64,000 nucleotides of DNA from Narthecium ossifragum (taxonomy: Eukaryota > Streptophyta > Magnoliopsida > Dioscoreales > Nartheciaceae). The position numbers were made by a program, and so were the translations under genes. Every line of letters begins with the position of its first letter. Position 1 is the stretch's first letter. Positions 36,986 through 49,018 of this stretch are shown one piece after another. Under the pieces are notes generated by a model that had not been told where the DNA came from, did not search any database, and worked only from the letters and a program-made list of their open reading frames with translations. The stretch covers positions 24,726,988 to 24,790,987 of the forward strand of contig OY986965.1 of assembly GCA_963920575.1 (NCBI GenBank), given 5' to 3'.

Positions 36986-38480
36986 ACATGCCAGACTTTA
37001 CTCTAGTTCGGTTGCCCAAAACACAGTGCTCATAGAAACTAAGTTTGCATGTCTTTGCTCCTTTTAAGAGACTTTATTTCATCAATCCATTGAAGGTTTT
37101 TTCTCCTGCATGTCCGAAACGCATATGTCATACTTTGGTGGTATCTTTTATCTCAAAATTTTGCGAAACAACTGCTGCTCCACCTACTATAGTGCTTCTT
37201 TGTAGGAAATTCAGATTTTTCCTTCTAATTCCCTTCATCACAACAAGAGCACCCGAAACAACTTTAAGAGCTCCACCTTTCATTGTAACTGTGAAGTCTT
37301 TAGATTCCAAAACACCCAATGAGATGAGATTCTTCTTCAAATTCGGGACATATCGTACTTCTGCTAACTCTTTGACGGTTCCATCATGCATCTCCAATCG
37401 GATTTTACCTATTCCTTTTGTCAAACAAGCGTTATCATTGCCCATATAGACTACTCCACCTTCCAACTCCTCAAAGCTGGAAAACCAATTCATGTTTGGA
37501 CACATATGATAGGTACAACCCGAATCCAAGATCCACTCGTCAGTGTCACATACCAATGTTGAACCAGTTAAAGCTATATCTTAATCTTCATCATCTGAGT
37601 GCGCTATATTTGCTTTCGAATTTTTCTTGTCATTATTTTTCATCAAAACTGGACAATTTTTCTTCCAATGCCTTTTATTATGACAATAGGAACACTCATC
37701 CTTCGCAGGATTTTTTCTTTCAGCCAATGCACCACTCGACTTCGATCGGGACTTGCCATGCTTACCAAATTTCTTCTTCTCTGATCTACCTCTCACCATC
37801 AAAGCTTCTTATGCTGAATCTCGATGAACCTGCTTGTCCAACTTCTGATACTCATTGTTTATCAAGGGATTACCAATATCTTCATACTTTTCCCATACAA
37901 CAAAGTAGTAGTCGAGTGCTCATAAGAATCAGGTAATGAATTCAACAATAGAAGAGCTTTGTCTTCATCTAATATTTCAACTTCTAAATTTTATAGATCA
38001 ACAAATATCTTATTATAATCATTCATATGCTCAAACATGGAAGTACATGCTTTGTATTGGAAACGGAAGAGCTTCTTCTTAATATAAAGTCGATTCTCGA
38101 TGTGTTTTGTCATAAACTTGTCCTCGAATTTCTTTCATAACTCTTTCGCTAAAATCTCCCTCATCATAAAATATTTCTGATCCCTCGTCAAACAAAGCCT
38201 GATAGTACCATAAGCCAGACGATTTATTTTCTTCCAATCTTCATTTGACATCTCCTCGGGCTTCTCTTTCAATGCTAGTCTAGTTCTTGCTGGAACAAGA
38301 CATCCAAGACCTCACATTGCCACGTACCAAAGTTGTTAGTTCCATCAAATTTCTCTACCTCGAACTTTGTATTCGAAACTGTAGATCTGATTGCCAGTGT
38401 AGATTTCGAAGACCCTGACGATGTAGGCTTCGAAGATGAATCCTCAGACATCTCCTCGATGTGGATGTTGAATCAATTCC
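36986..38480 (-). pseudogene. Tnt1-like copia gag-prepol fragment, heavily degraded
   Basis: Read leftwards from 38480: gag start region (TKFEVEKFDGTNNFGTWQ), a decayed middle with many stops, and a zinc knuckle CSYCHNKRHWKKNC near 37690. Then the protease-side WILDSGCTYHMCPN, the prepol segment VRYVPNLKKNLISLG, and FYEHCVLGN, where the copy ends at the junction with LTR sequence near 36986. Integrase, RT and RNase H are absent. Multiple stops and frameshifts make it non-functional. Confidence 0.82.
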
Positions 38481-38501
38481 AATGCCCAGATATGAACATG
38501 T

Positions 38502-38513
38502 GCTCTGACACCA
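38502..38513 (-). other. Primer binding site of the degraded copia
   Basis: TGGTGTCAGAGC on the minus strand equals the tRNA-iMet complement TGGTATCAGAGC with one change, 2 bp inside the LTR. Confidence 0.75.
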
Positions 38514-38515
38514 CT

Positions 38516-39163
38516 TGTTGCGTCGGAAGGCAAACTCAATGCAAAATCCACCAACAATCAAGAAGAAAATAAACCACACCAACAAATCCAAATAGTAATC
38601 AAAAGAATAGAGGGAGAGAAAAATAAAGAACACACCAAATAATATGAGGATTTACGTGGTTCGGCAATAGCCTACATCCACGGGCGGCACGGGCGGCACG
38701 GGCGATCAATCCAATATCACGATGAAGGAGGATGACAAGTACAAAGCTTCTCTCTCAAATCCCTAATCTCTCATATCCCAAAGATTAGGGTACAAACCTC
38801 CTCTCTCTAGAACTCCAAAGGAAGAAGAGCAAGAAGTGAAAAAGATCTAAAGAACCTCTATTTACAGGCCCCAAATAATTAAGGATCGGATTAGATCCAA
38901 GCCTTCCAATTTCCTTGTTTACAGTGTTTTGGATCGATTCAGAGTAGGGTTGGATCAATCCACTCTAAAAACTTGAAAATTAGCCTCTAGAAACAGGATT
39001 GGGATCAATCCACTATAGGATTGGATCGATTCACTGTCCAAAGCTGCAAACACGTCTCTAGAAAGAACTTTCGGATCAATTCAGCTCCAAAGCTGCGAAC
39101 ACTGGCTCGGGAAAGGACTTTCGGATCGAATCCTAAAATTGGATCGATCCAAGATATTCAACA
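38516..39163 (-). repeat. 5' LTR of the degraded copia, 648 bp
   Basis: On the plus strand it runs from TGTTGCGTCGG to ..ATTCAACA. The minus-strand TATA-like TGTAAATAG is near 38868. GGATCGAT and GGATCAAT boxes occupy 38930-39150, just upstream of that TATA. The right edge is 362 bp before the resistance gene start codon, and the LTR promoter points away from the gene. Confidence 0.78.
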
Positions 39164-39525
39164 AATTATTGCCATCTTAGATACTTAATTTAAAGTTGAC
39201 TGCAAAAAGAAAATCTTTCGGAACAAGCAAGTCACAGTAATCAAATCAAACAGCTGTCAGTGTGAACAAGTACACCAAGAAAAAAATACCATGGTTGCTA
39301 TTTTCTAAGGGGAGGACACTTCCTTGAAAGCCATAGGTCCCATTTCTCCATGTGAGGCCAGACTTGCAGCCTACCAGAGTTGACAATGGCCTTCATCTTC
39401 TTGTGCACTTTCCCGTTTCCACACAGCCATGGAAAACTAATCATCAACTTCATATTGGTTTCTCTTGTTTGGGCTCCCACTTCTCTGCTATCCTTCCATT
39501 GTGGGGATACCGAACACACAAAATT
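39164..39525. other. Upstream region of the resistance gene
   Basis: This 362-bp stretch between the copia LTR and the start codon should hold the gene's core promoter and 5'UTR. I see no strong TATA box. The reading frame stays open upstream of the start without conserved sequence. Confidence 0.35.
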
Positions 39526-42500
39526 ATGGCAGGAGAAGCAGTTCTATCAGCCTTCATGCAGGTTCTCTTCGAGAAGCTGACAACCGCCGCCCTGAACGAG
39601 CTCAGATCGTTTCGAGACGCCGTCGGAGAGCTCGAAAATCTTCGAAGCACATTATCGACCATCCAAGCTTTGCTCGAAGACGCGGAGGAGAAGCAATTGA
39701 GGGACCGGTCGGTGCGCGAATGGCTGTCGAAGCTCAAGGAGATCGCCTACGACATGGACGATTTGATAGACAACTATTCTGCAGCAGCTCTTCAGTCACA
39801 GCTGGAAGGCAGAGGCCAAAGTCACAGGAAGATTATGAAGGTATGCAATTGCTTCTCCTGCTATTTTTGGAACAGAGGCTTGCTTCGCTGCAGCTTAGCT
39901 CGGAGAATTAAGGACATAAGGGGGAGATTAGATAAGATTGCCCGGGAGCGGGACGTTCTCGGCCTCCGGATGCTGGGGAGTACCAGTAGCCGGCAGTTTG
40001 GGTTCACAGAGCGGCCGCAGACTAGTTCGTTGGTGCATGACTCAAATGTGTTTGGCAGGAAGGAAGATAGAGACTGCATTGTAGAGCTGCTGCTTTCTAG
40101 CAGTGAATCAAGTCTTGCTGGTGTCTCAGTTCTCCCCATAGTTGGCATGGGGGGGATCGGGAAGACGACTCTTACTCAGCTTGTATACAATGATTACAGA
40201 GTTAGAGAGCACTTCCAGCTGAGAATGTGGGTGTATGTGTCTGAGAACTTTGATGAGATGAAGCTGACCAAAGAAACACTTGAGTCCACAGCTGGAGGGT
40301 ACTCTTCAGCCACCACAACCATGAACACTCTTCAGGTGAATCTCTTTGAGAAATTGAAGGGGAAGCGGTTCTTGCTCGTTCTAGACGATGTCTGGAACGA
40401 GAACTATGATAAATGGCGTCGATATCGCGCCTCTTTGATATCAGGGGAAAGTGGGAGCAAGGTTATTGTGACAACTCAGAATGAGAATGTAGGAAGAGTC
40501 ATGGGCGGCTTGCCTCCGTATCGCCTGAAGCAGTTGTCGGACGGAGAGTGCTGGTCGCTGTTCAGGAGCTGTGCATTCATCAATGGCTACTCCGAGGGCT
40601 ATCCGAGGCTGGAGGAGATAGGCAAGGAGATTGTCAAGAAGCTGAAGGGGTTACCACTTGCAGCTAAAGCATTAGGGAGCCTCCTATACTCGAAAATCAA
40701 CGAAGATGACTGGAAGGATATCCTGAGGAGTGAAATCTGGGAGTTACCTGCAGACAAGAACAATATACTGCCAGCTCTGAGATTGAGCTACAAGCATTTG
40801 CCGCCGCACTTGAAGCAATGCTTCGCATTCTGTTCAGTGTTCCACAAGGACTATGTGTTCGAGAAAGATAAGCTGGTTCGGATATGGATGGCACTGGGGT
40901 TCATACAGCCTCGAGGGAGGAAGCGGATGGAAGACGTCGGCAATGGCTATTTTGATGATCTATTGGGCAGATCTTTCTTCCAGTTTCACAAAGGCAACTA
41001 TGTGATGCATGATGCAATTCATGACTTGGCGCAATCCATCTCCATCGACGAGTGTCTCAGGCTAGGCGATGAAGAGAGGTCCAGTATCTCAGATCGGACG
41101 CGCCATATATCGTTCTCATGCCATCACTCAAAGTTCACTGAGTTCGAGGCATTCTATGGCTTTGACAGGCTGAGGACATTGTTGTTGTTGAGGGGTTACA
41201 GGTCTAGCACCAGTCCTGTTGTTCCTCATGATCTGTTTCTGAAACTGAGCTGCCTAAGAGTATTAGACCTCTACAGAAGAGACATCAGAGAGTTGCCGGA
41301 ATCTATCGGCAATTTGAAACAACTTCGATATCTAGGCCTCTCTGGAACTCAGATCAAAACACTGCCTTCAGCGATCGGCAAGTTATACAATCTGCAGACG
41401 CTGAATCTGAAAGATTGCAATTCGCTCATGGAGCTGCCGAAAAGCTTGACAAACTTGATCAATCTGCGCCATCTAGAAGCTAGCACAAGATTGACATCCA
41501 AGATAGCTGGAATTGGGAAACTAACTTGCCTCCAAGAACTAGAAGAATTTGTTGTCCAGGGACAGACCGGTTATAACATTGGCGAGCTAAAGCACTTGAT
41601 GGATCTCCGAGGAAATCTCTGCATTCAAAACCTCGAGAATGTGGCCAGCGGAGACGAGGCGCGTCAGGCTATGTTAAACATCAAGGAGCATCTCAGCAAG
41701 CTAGAACTTGTATGGGGAGATGACAGGCATGTAGCATTGCAAGATGAGTGCCTAGATGAGGAGGTGCTTGAAGGACTCTCTCCACACTCTGAGCTCAAAG
41801 AGCTATCAATCAAGGGCTATATCAGTGTCACATTTCCAAGTTGGCTGGGCAGCTCAATGCTCTCCAACTTACAAACTCTTCGCCTGTTGAATTGCAGAAA
41901 ATGCAGCTTCCTCCCGGCTTTCGGACAACTGCCGTTCCTGAGATACCTGGAGATCATCGGAGTTTCTGGGTTGACGCGAATCGGCAGAGAATTCGCAGGC
42001 GAAGGCCATTTCAAGGGGTTCCCATCGCTGAATGAATTAGTACTCGAAGACTTGCAGGACCTCGAAGAATGGCTGAGTTCGGAGGAAGACCGACTGTTTC
42101 CAAGCCTCACCAGCTTCGAAATCATCGAATGTCCGAAGCTGATAGAACTGCCTCGTCTTCCTCCAACTCTGGCCAGGCTCAGAATCTCCGAAGCTGGTCT
42201 AATCTCAATACCAGAGCTATGGAACTCAGAAACGACGCCACTGTCATCAGCTCTCTCATCCTTGCACATTGATGACTGTCCAAACATCACATCTCTAGAA
42301 CAGAGCTTGTTGAAGAACGACCTGAGATCACTGGAGGAATTGATCATTTCCGATTGTGAAGAACTTGTGTCACTGCCTCAGGACTGTTCTCGATCCATTA
42401 TCTCTCTCCAGAATGTGCGCATCTATGGCTGTCCAAAATTAGTGCCATGGGCTCGAGGTGGCGGCTTGCTGCCTCGCTGGATCGAAGACCTCAGAGTCAG

Positions 42501-42918
42501 CTCATGCAACTCCAGCCTGATCAATTCATTGCTCACCGGAATCAAGAACTTCGACGCCCTCGTGCACCTGGAGATCGCCGACTGCCCGGAACTCTACTAT
42601 TTTCCAACAGATGAGTTGCCAATGGCATTGAAGTTCTTGGGTATCTTGGATTGTGTTGATCTGCAGGTTCTGCCTTCACTGCAGCAGCTCTCATGCCTTA
42701 CAACCTTGGTACTCAGCAACTGCACGAGAATTCCGTCATTGCCGGAGAAGGGGCTGCCGGAAACGCTGCGAGAATTGTACATAAAAGGATGTCCGGCGTT
42801 GAAGGAGCGATGCGAGGATGACGGAGGAGAGGATTGGCCTAAGATTGCTCACGTATCCATTGTGGAGATCGACGGGATGAGGATCGAGCCGGCGATCGTA
42901 GAAAATGGAAGAATGTGA
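39526..42918 (+). CDS. CC-NBS-LRR disease resistance protein (RGA-like)
   Basis: Intracellular immune receptor of the non-TIR class; the family senses pathogen effectors through the LRR and signals by nucleotide exchange at the NB-ARC domain. The single exon encodes 1,130 residues. Residues 1-150 form a Rx-type coiled coil with a degenerate EDVID region (YDMDDLID). P-loop GMGGIGKTT is at 207-215, kinase-2 LLVLDDVW at 283-290, VTTQNE resembles RNBS-B, GLPLA is at 375-379, RNBS-D is CFAFCSVFHKDYVF, and the intact MHD is at 494-496. About twenty LRRs follow, with the C-terminal part enriched in LxxLxIxDCP repeats. I chose ATG 39526 (MAGEAVLSAF) because family proteins start there; the 58 upstream codons are not family-like. 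No lesion is visible. Confidence 0.94.
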   Translation: MAGEAVLSAFMQVLFEKLTTAALNELRSFRDAVGELENLRSTLSTIQALLEDAEEKQLRDRSVREWLSKLKEIAYDMDDLIDNYSAAALQSQLEGRGQSHRKIMKVCNCFSCYFWNRGLLRCSLARRIKDIRGRLDKIARERDVLGLRMLGSTSSRQFGFTERPQTSSLVHDSNVFGRKEDRDCIVELLLSSSESSLAGVSVLPIVGMGGIGKTTLTQLVYNDYRVREHFQLRMWVYVSENFDEMKLTKETLESTAGGYSSATTTMNTLQVNLFEKLKGKRFLLVLDDVWNENYDKWRRYRASLISGESGSKVIVTTQNENVGRVMGGLPPYRLKQLSDGECWSLFRSCAFINGYSEGYPRLEEIGKEIVKKLKGLPLAAKALGSLLYSKINEDDWKDILRSEIWELPADKNNILPALRLSYKHLPPHLKQCFAFCSVFHKDYVFEKDKLVRIWMALGFIQPRGRKRMEDVGNGYFDDLLGRSFFQFHKGNYVMHDAIHDLAQSISIDECLRLGDEERSSISDRTRHISFSCHHSKFTEFEAFYGFDRLRTLLLLRGYRSSTSPVVPHDLFLKLSCLRVLDLYRRDIRELPESIGNLKQLRYLGLSGTQIKTLPSAIGKLYNLQTLNLKDCNSLMELPKSLTNLINLRHLEASTRLTSKIAGIGKLTCLQELEEFVVQGQTGYNIGELKHLMDLRGNLCIQNLENVASGDEARQAMLNIKEHLSKLELVWGDDRHVALQDECLDEEVLEGLSPHSELKELSIKGYISVTFPSWLGSSMLSNLQTLRLLNCRKCSFLPAFGQLPFLRYLEIIGVSGLTRIGREFAGEGHFKGFPSLNELVLEDLQDLEEWLSSEEDRLFPSLTSFEIIECPKLIELPRLPPTLARLRISEAGLISIPELWNSETTPLSSALSSLHIDDCPNITSLEQSLLKNDLRSLEELIISDCEELVSLPQDCSRSIISLQNVRIYGCPKLVPWARGGGLLPRWIEDLRVSSCNSSLINSLLTGIKNFDALVHLEIADCPELYYFPTDELPMALKFLGILDCVDLQVLPSLQQLSCLTTLVLSNCTRIPSLPEKGLPETLRELYIKGCPALKERCEDDGGEDWPKIAHVSIVEIDGMRIEPAIVENGRM

Positions 42919-43633
42919 CGTTGTATGATTGTATCACCTCGTCGCTCATGATGATTTCTGAAAGAATAAATTAATGGTAGATCTACAAACGACGAAATGA
43001 TCCTTATTATAAAATCCAGTCCTTTGCTTTCCTAACCTGCATACTGATTGTTAACACCTTTTATTCTCACTCTCAGAAAATTTGGCTTTTTTTTTGCTTT
43101 CCAGTTCCTTTTGATGTCAATTGTTAGATAAATATGATTGTTTTTTGGTGAAATTTCTGCCAGCGACGAGGAAAATAAAAAATACATGCCTAGAGAACTG
43201 CAAGAAAATGAACGTTGAAGCTTCAAACTGCAATGTTAATCATAAAAATGTTTTGATAGCAGAGAAGCATGAGGAAGTTCAAACAGAGGCCGCGAACAAT
43301 TTTCCAAATATTTCTTGTTCGGACTGATTTCATGTGCCATCATCATAGTACATGAGATGTTGCTCAAAACGATGTTCTGTTGTTTTTCCTACAACCAAAA
43401 CTCTTCGAGGCTGTCTGTAAACAGCATTTGCTACCGTCTTCCAACAGGAAAAAGGTTCAGCTGCAAGCAGAGAGTTGCAAATAGCAAATCAAGTAATGAA
43501 GGTCCTAGCAAGAATGTACATTGATGGAATATGCAACATCAATAAGAGAGATTTCTGCAGAGTGTTCTGAGCACTGTGTTTTTATACATATTATTTTAGA
43601 AATAGCTTATTCATCCATAGTATTTTCGACTGA
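42919..43633. other. 3' region of the resistance gene
   Basis: AATAAATTAATGG at about 42966 is a plausible poly(A) signal 50 bp after the stop. The rest is AT-rich without a supportable gene. Confidence 0.4.
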
Positions 43634-43641
43634 CTTGTGAC

Positions 43642-44616
43642 CAGTGACGGATTTAGAAATTTAAGTAAGCGTGGGCTCAAATTTTTTTCAAGCCTCACTC
43701 AAAAGACGGAGGAATGTCTACATATATAATGTACCTTAACCAACTCATTCACTAACACAAAATACCAAAATACTGCATGAACAAAACACTTCAATCTTAG
43801 ATTCTTAATCGAATTTGACCTTGTTTCAAAGGCCAATTTCCAACAAGGCAACACCAAAATTTGGAATTACCCATCGATAAGAATCAGTAAAAAAGCTATA
43901 TTTCTCCCATAAACACACTCACAATAGTTTAGTACTATCCCAAAAGGCTAAAACCCAATCAATCAATTAGTTTAGTTCAAAGAACACATGATTAAGTCAA
44001 AAAGGCCCCTCATATTCACCAATACAAATAAATAAAAGTTGTGAATTCCACTTATTAAAGATTCCCCTGGACCCTCCCAGGCTTCAAAATTTGCTAAAAT
44101 CTTGGCCCACTTTAATGAAATAATATGAACCGCCAAATCACCCAATCATGAATACATAATAGAGAAAATAGACTAAGGACTAAGGAGTGCTCTGTGCTCA
44201 CCTAATCACCTTGGGGCCATTGGTGCAGCGAGTGGCAGTGCGACCGGTGCCGATCTTGATCCTGATGGACCCGAGTCACCCGATCCTCATCGTAGAACGC
44301 GCGCGAGAGAGGAGGAGAGGGGGTTACTTGGGGGCCGAGGTGGTCGGTGGACCAACATCACCGACCACGACTTTGTCGGACTTGGGGTCGGCCGGACGGG
44401 GGACCCGGGTAACCCAAAAAGGGTTTTGCCAAAAGTTTTGGCTTTTCGCCCAAAATTCAAAAGCCAAAAGCAGTGTGTAGTTATAACTTATAAACTTATA
44501 ATATAATACTTATATTATTCCATATATATTCAATACCCTTAAGCTAGGCCAAGCATGTTTAAATTTTTTTTTTTCCAGGCCGAGTGGGGCCGAGTCCCCA
44601 CGTACGTCTGCCACTA
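43642..44616. mobile_element. Non-autonomous hAT-like element, 975 bp
   Basis: The left end is CAGTGACGGATTTAG and the right end, reverse-complemented, is TAGTGGCAGACG. Flanks are CTTGTGAC (43634-43641) and TTTGTGAC (44617-44624), an 8-bp duplication with one change. CAGTG ends and an 8-bp duplication fit hAT. There is no transposase. Confidence 0.72.
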
Positions 44617-45086
44617 TTTGTGACGCAACACTTGGAAACAAAAATCAAGAAATTCACATGCTTATAAGAATCTTGTTTTGCGTCAAGAAGCCGGAGGCAA
44701 TACCAAATCTCAGAACTCTATGATAGCATGCATCAATGACTATGGCCAAGCTACAGGTTATATAACTCATAATGCCAGGGCGGATGATGGAAGAGGATTT
44801 GGGCCAACTTGGTGGGAACTTTGATGACTTGTTTCTCTTACTCTCCTCCTCTTCTAAGACATTCATTGGTTACATTTTGTAGACTGTTTGCAAGGATAGG
44901 AATAAGCTCATCTTCGAATGAAGGGGGGAGACTGTTGAAGTGCTAGCTAGAAGGGTGCAACGGCTGACGGAGGAGTTTACGGAAGAACCTTAAACCAAAA
45001 CGGCCTCCCCATCATGGGTTTTTTTTTGTACAAGCTGATGCTGTTTTTGTTCAACACTTAAATTCTGCGGCAATCAGGGTTGTTTG

Positions 45087-45459
45087 TGTTATGAAATTTA
45101 TGCTATGAACGCAGCCAAGTAAAGAGAAACAACGAAGCAAACCAACAAGCAATCACACACGACACACAAGATATACGTGGTTCCCTCAAGATTGAGGTAC
45201 GTCCACGGGCGAGGAGAGAGAGAGTTTTTCACTAACCAATGGTGGGAAGAAGTACAAGGAGCCGGCTATACCCGTAACTCAAGAAGAGGCCGGCCACACC
45301 CCCCTTCAATGGTTGCCGCCTCCTATCTCTATCCAACCCTAGGTTTTCCTAGGGTTTTAATGTATATCCTAATTAGGAACTTACTTAGGATAAGTTAATA
45401 CATGATTCCGGCTTTCCTCCTTAGCCAAGTCCGGATTCTCCTAATTCAAGGCATTCTCA
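45087..45459 (-). repeat. 3' LTR of the copia element
   Basis: Plus-strand ends are TGTTATGAAATT and GGCATTCTCA. The minus-strand polypurine tract (AAGGTGGAGAATTGT) lies just to its right. Confidence 0.9.
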
Positions 45460-45558
45460 ACAATTCTCCACCTTGACTTGAATTTCACCAGACTCAAAAT
45501 CACTGATTTTAGCAACCCTCTTCTGCCTCTACCTCGCCAAAATGCCCCCAAGGGGCGA

Positions 45559-47498
45559 TCAACTGCAGATGCTGAGCAAGTCCAAGCAATGCTTGAACTT
45601 GGTAATTGGAACTGATTTAGGCATCATGTCTGCCGGATTATCCGCCGTTCCCACCTTCTTTACCTCAACCTGCTTCTGTGAGACAATATACTGAATGAAG
45701 TGATATCTGACATCGATATGCTTGGTCCGCTCATGATACATCAGATTTTTAGTCAAATGTATAGCACTCTACGAGTCACAAAATACTGAAGTAACCCCTT
45801 GTGCAATACCAAGTTCACAGAGTATTCCCCTCATCCACAATGCTTCCTTCACAGCTTCGGCAATGGCCATATACTCAGCTTCCGTTGTAGACAGCGCAAC
45901 CGTAGCCTGCAAAGTAGCTTTCCAACTAATAGCACTTCTGGATAGAGTAAACACATAACCTGTCAGAGACCTCCTCATATCATAGTCACCAGCAAAATCC
46001 GAATCTACATATCCAATGACTTGATTACTCGGATTAGAAACCCCTAACAAAAGACCCAAATATGCAGTTCCTTTTAAATACCGAAGTATCCATTTCACAG
46101 CCTCCCAATGTGTCTTTCCCGGTCTCCCCATGTAATGACTAACAACACTAACTGCATGTGAAGTGTCGGGACGAGTACATACCATGGCGTACATAAGGCT
46201 TCCAACATCGCTCGAATACGGAACCCGCGCCATAAGCTTTTCCTCTCCCTCAGATTTCGGTGACTGCTCAGATGAAAGTCGAAAATGTGCTGCCAAAGGG
46301 GTACTGACTGGCTTCGAGTCCTGCATGGCAAACCGTTCCAGCACTTTGAGAATATATGACTTCTGGTTTAAGAACAGCTTACCATCTCCTCGATTCCTGC
46401 TAATCTCCATACCCAAAATTCGTTTTGCTGCACCCAAATCTTTCACCTCAAATTCACCGGCTAACTGTTGCTTTAACCTGCTGATTTCTGATACACTCTT
46501 GGCAGCGATTAGCATATCATCAACATACAATATTAAATAGATAAACAAACCATCTGGGAGTTTCCGAAAATACACACAGCTATCATATTCACTCCTGGAA
46601 TAAGATTGACTAATCATGAATGCATCAAACCGTTTATTCCACTGCCTAGGAGATTGCTTTAGTCCATATAACGACTTACGAAGTAAGCACACAAGATCTT
46701 CCTTACCAGAGACAACAAATCCCTCAGGTTGACGCATATAAATCTGTTCCTCAAGCTCCCCATGCAAAAATGCAGTTTTGACATCAAGTTGCTCTAACTC
46801 AAGATCATAACATGCAGCAATAGCAAGTAAAGTGCGAATGGAACTGTGTTTAACAACTGGTGAGAATACCTCATTGTAGTCGACACCTTCCTTTTGACTA
46901 AATCCTTTCGCCACTAGCCGAGCTTTGAACCGCGCCTCTTCAACCCCTGGAATACCTGGCTTCCACTTGAAGACCCACTTGCACCCAACAATCCTCCTGT
47001 TCTTCAATGGTTCTACCAAGTCCCAAGTCTGGTTTTTCTGAAGAGACTCAATCTCCTCATTCATAGCAACACACCACTGCGCACTCTCATTGCTCGAAAC
47101 AGCTTCTGCATAGGTCGATGGCTCATCATACTCCATTGTTTCAGCAACTGATAAAGCATAGGCCACCATCTCAGAATACGCTGCATATTTCTCAGGAGGC
47201 CGAATCTCTCTCCTTGGCCTATCTTTAGCAATAGTGTGTGGTTGCTCTGCTGGTACATCATCATCTGCATCTAAACTTCTGAACTCCTCTTCAACTTGCT
47301 GATCACGGTCATCCTTCCCTGTGCCGGAAGATTCATACAGAAGCTCCACCTTCTTTGACATCCTCGGTTTCTCAACTGCACTTTCAACCTGCTTAGATCC
47401 CTTAATCATAGAGTTTTCATCAAAAGTAACATCTCTACTGATCAAAAGCTTTGAGGTTTTCGGACACCATAGTCTGTACCCTTTCACACCAGCCTGAT
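45559..47498 (-). pseudogene. pol: Copia pol: integrase C terminus, RT and RNase H
   Basis: It resumes after the solo LTR with GVKGYRLWCPKTSKLLISRD. RT starts near 47100 (SAQWCVAMNEEIESLQKNQT) and has KARLVAKGFSQKEGVDYNEV, the LDVKTAFLHGEL core and the YVDDMLIAA catalytic box near 46520. RNase H holds VDSDFAGDYDMRRSLTGYVF and STTEAEYMAIAEAVKE. A TAG at 45769 interrupts FCDS..SAIHLTKN where relatives have glutamine. Coding then continues to a normal end at 45559. Catalytic residues are intact. Confidence 0.92.
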
Positions 47499-47670
47499 AA
47501 CTGATAACGCGTGAAAAGTGCACAAATCGCCCCTTTTACTAGGTCATGTTAACCTCCGAACAATGCTATTTTGATGGTCTATTGTGCATTTCAGGTATAA
47601 GAGCCTTCAACGAAGGTTAGGTCAAGTTTGGAGCTAAAACGAAGTGATTCTGGCAATCCTGCGTGAAGGA

Positions 47671-47800
47671 GATCGATCTGCATCCTAAAGGAGATCGATC
47701 TTCATCCTGAAGGAGATCGATCTTGGTCGGGCGTATTCCAGATCCAGAGTTCGCAGAACGAAGGAGATCGATCTTCTTCCCAATGGAGATCGATCTCATT
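47671..47800 (+). repeat. GATCGATCT boxes at 22-bp spacing upstream of TATA
   Basis: Box starts are 47671, 47693, 47715, 47766 and 47788. The spacings are 22, 22, 51 and 22 bp. Each reads GGAGATCGATCT or close. The cluster ends about 65 bp before TATAAATA at 47861. Confidence 0.92.
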
Positions 47801-47860
47801 TGATGCTGGGGGGAAAATAAAGGGCTGAGATCTAATCCGAGTTAGGGTTTTATTAAGGCC

Positions 47861-47868
47861 TATAAATA
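47861..47868 (+). promoter_or_regulatory. TATA box of the solo LTR
   Basis: TATAAATA after AAGGCC, in the same context (GGCC or GGGC before it) as the boxes at 8447 and 27695. Confidence 0.7.
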
Positions 47869-49018
47869 GGTGTTAGGGGAGGATTTTTGGCAGCCACCCA
47901 AGGACGAATTTTCCTCTCCTCCTGGGTGTTTCCTTGGTTCTTCTTCCTCAATAAACATTAGGGTTAGGTCTTGAAGATAGATCCATGGCGGGAGCGCGTC
48001 ATCAACCTTCGCCGATGGATCGCCTCTTCAAGATGAGTAGCTAAATCTTTTGTCTAGGAAATTCTATGATGTAATAGGGAGTTTATCTAGGTTTTTCCTT
48101 TGGATCTGAGCATGTACTTTATGATGGTTTAATGGATTAAATTCGGATTTTATATATTTATTGGTAATCTTTCTTATGGTGAATGTATTGTTTGCTCTTT
48201 GTGCCCTAATTTCGGTCTGTCTTGTCTCGGTTTTTCCGTTGGTTTACTGCCGGATTTTGTGAAAACTCAAAACATAAAAGTTGTAGATCTCTGTCTTAGC
48301 TTTCTAACAAATCTTGAATCGCCTCATTTCGAGTTCGGATGTGAAAGTTACGCTGAGATTACGATCGCTGGTTTTGAGCATTGCATGTTAGAGGCTAGGA
48401 TTAGGACTTATCCAAGTTGCTTTCGTGCTAGAACCATGTTAGATCTTTGGATAGGATTCTAAACCCTAGCTTATGATTGTAGGAGTGCTAGAACCACTGC
48501 CTTAATGCTAGAACCATTAAGACCTATGATTGTAACCTACGATTCATTCTTTATCTTTATCGATTAGGCGATCTCAAAGTGCTAGAACCACTTTGATTAT
48601 TTTCATACCAATTATCTACTGATTTGTTCTTCATTCCGACATAGGCTTCTAATGAATCTATGTTGAGTGATAGTGGACCTAGCCGATCTTCTATCAACCC
48701 TAGAAAACCATCTTGAACTTATTGAATTGCTCTTGTCCTAGTAATGCCTAGATAGCTCTCGATTATGGATTAGAACTTCCTAGCCTTTTCTCTATTGTTA
48801 TTCTCCCAATTTAGTTTAAAAGACCAACTATCATCCATCTTCCTTAACCTTTGATTTAGAACTATGCGTGGTAATTAGACTTAATTCTGTTTTCCCTGTG
48901 GACCGACCCGGACTCATAGCTATCTACCCCTTAAGTAGTTAGTAGTGATTCGGTTTATAAATTTGTAATTTTGGCGTCCTTGTTAAGGTAACGACACTTT
49001 TCAAGGTGTGTCAATAAC

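Larger units (their letters stand above)
47502..49013 (+). mobile_element. Solo LTR in copia integrase
   Basis: It starts TGATAACGCGTG and ends AAGGTGTGTCA, with the perfect target duplication ATAAC at 47497-47501 and 49014-49018. CCTGTGGACCGACCCGGACT near its end is typical of Ty3/gypsy LTRs. TATAAATA is at 47861-47868. Length is 1,512 bp with no internal region. Confidence 0.94.

Noticed and set aside
39352..39525. N-terminal extension of the resistance protein from ATG 39352
   Set aside because: The 58 extra residues are not family-like, while MAGEAVLSAF at 39526 matches the usual start of this class.
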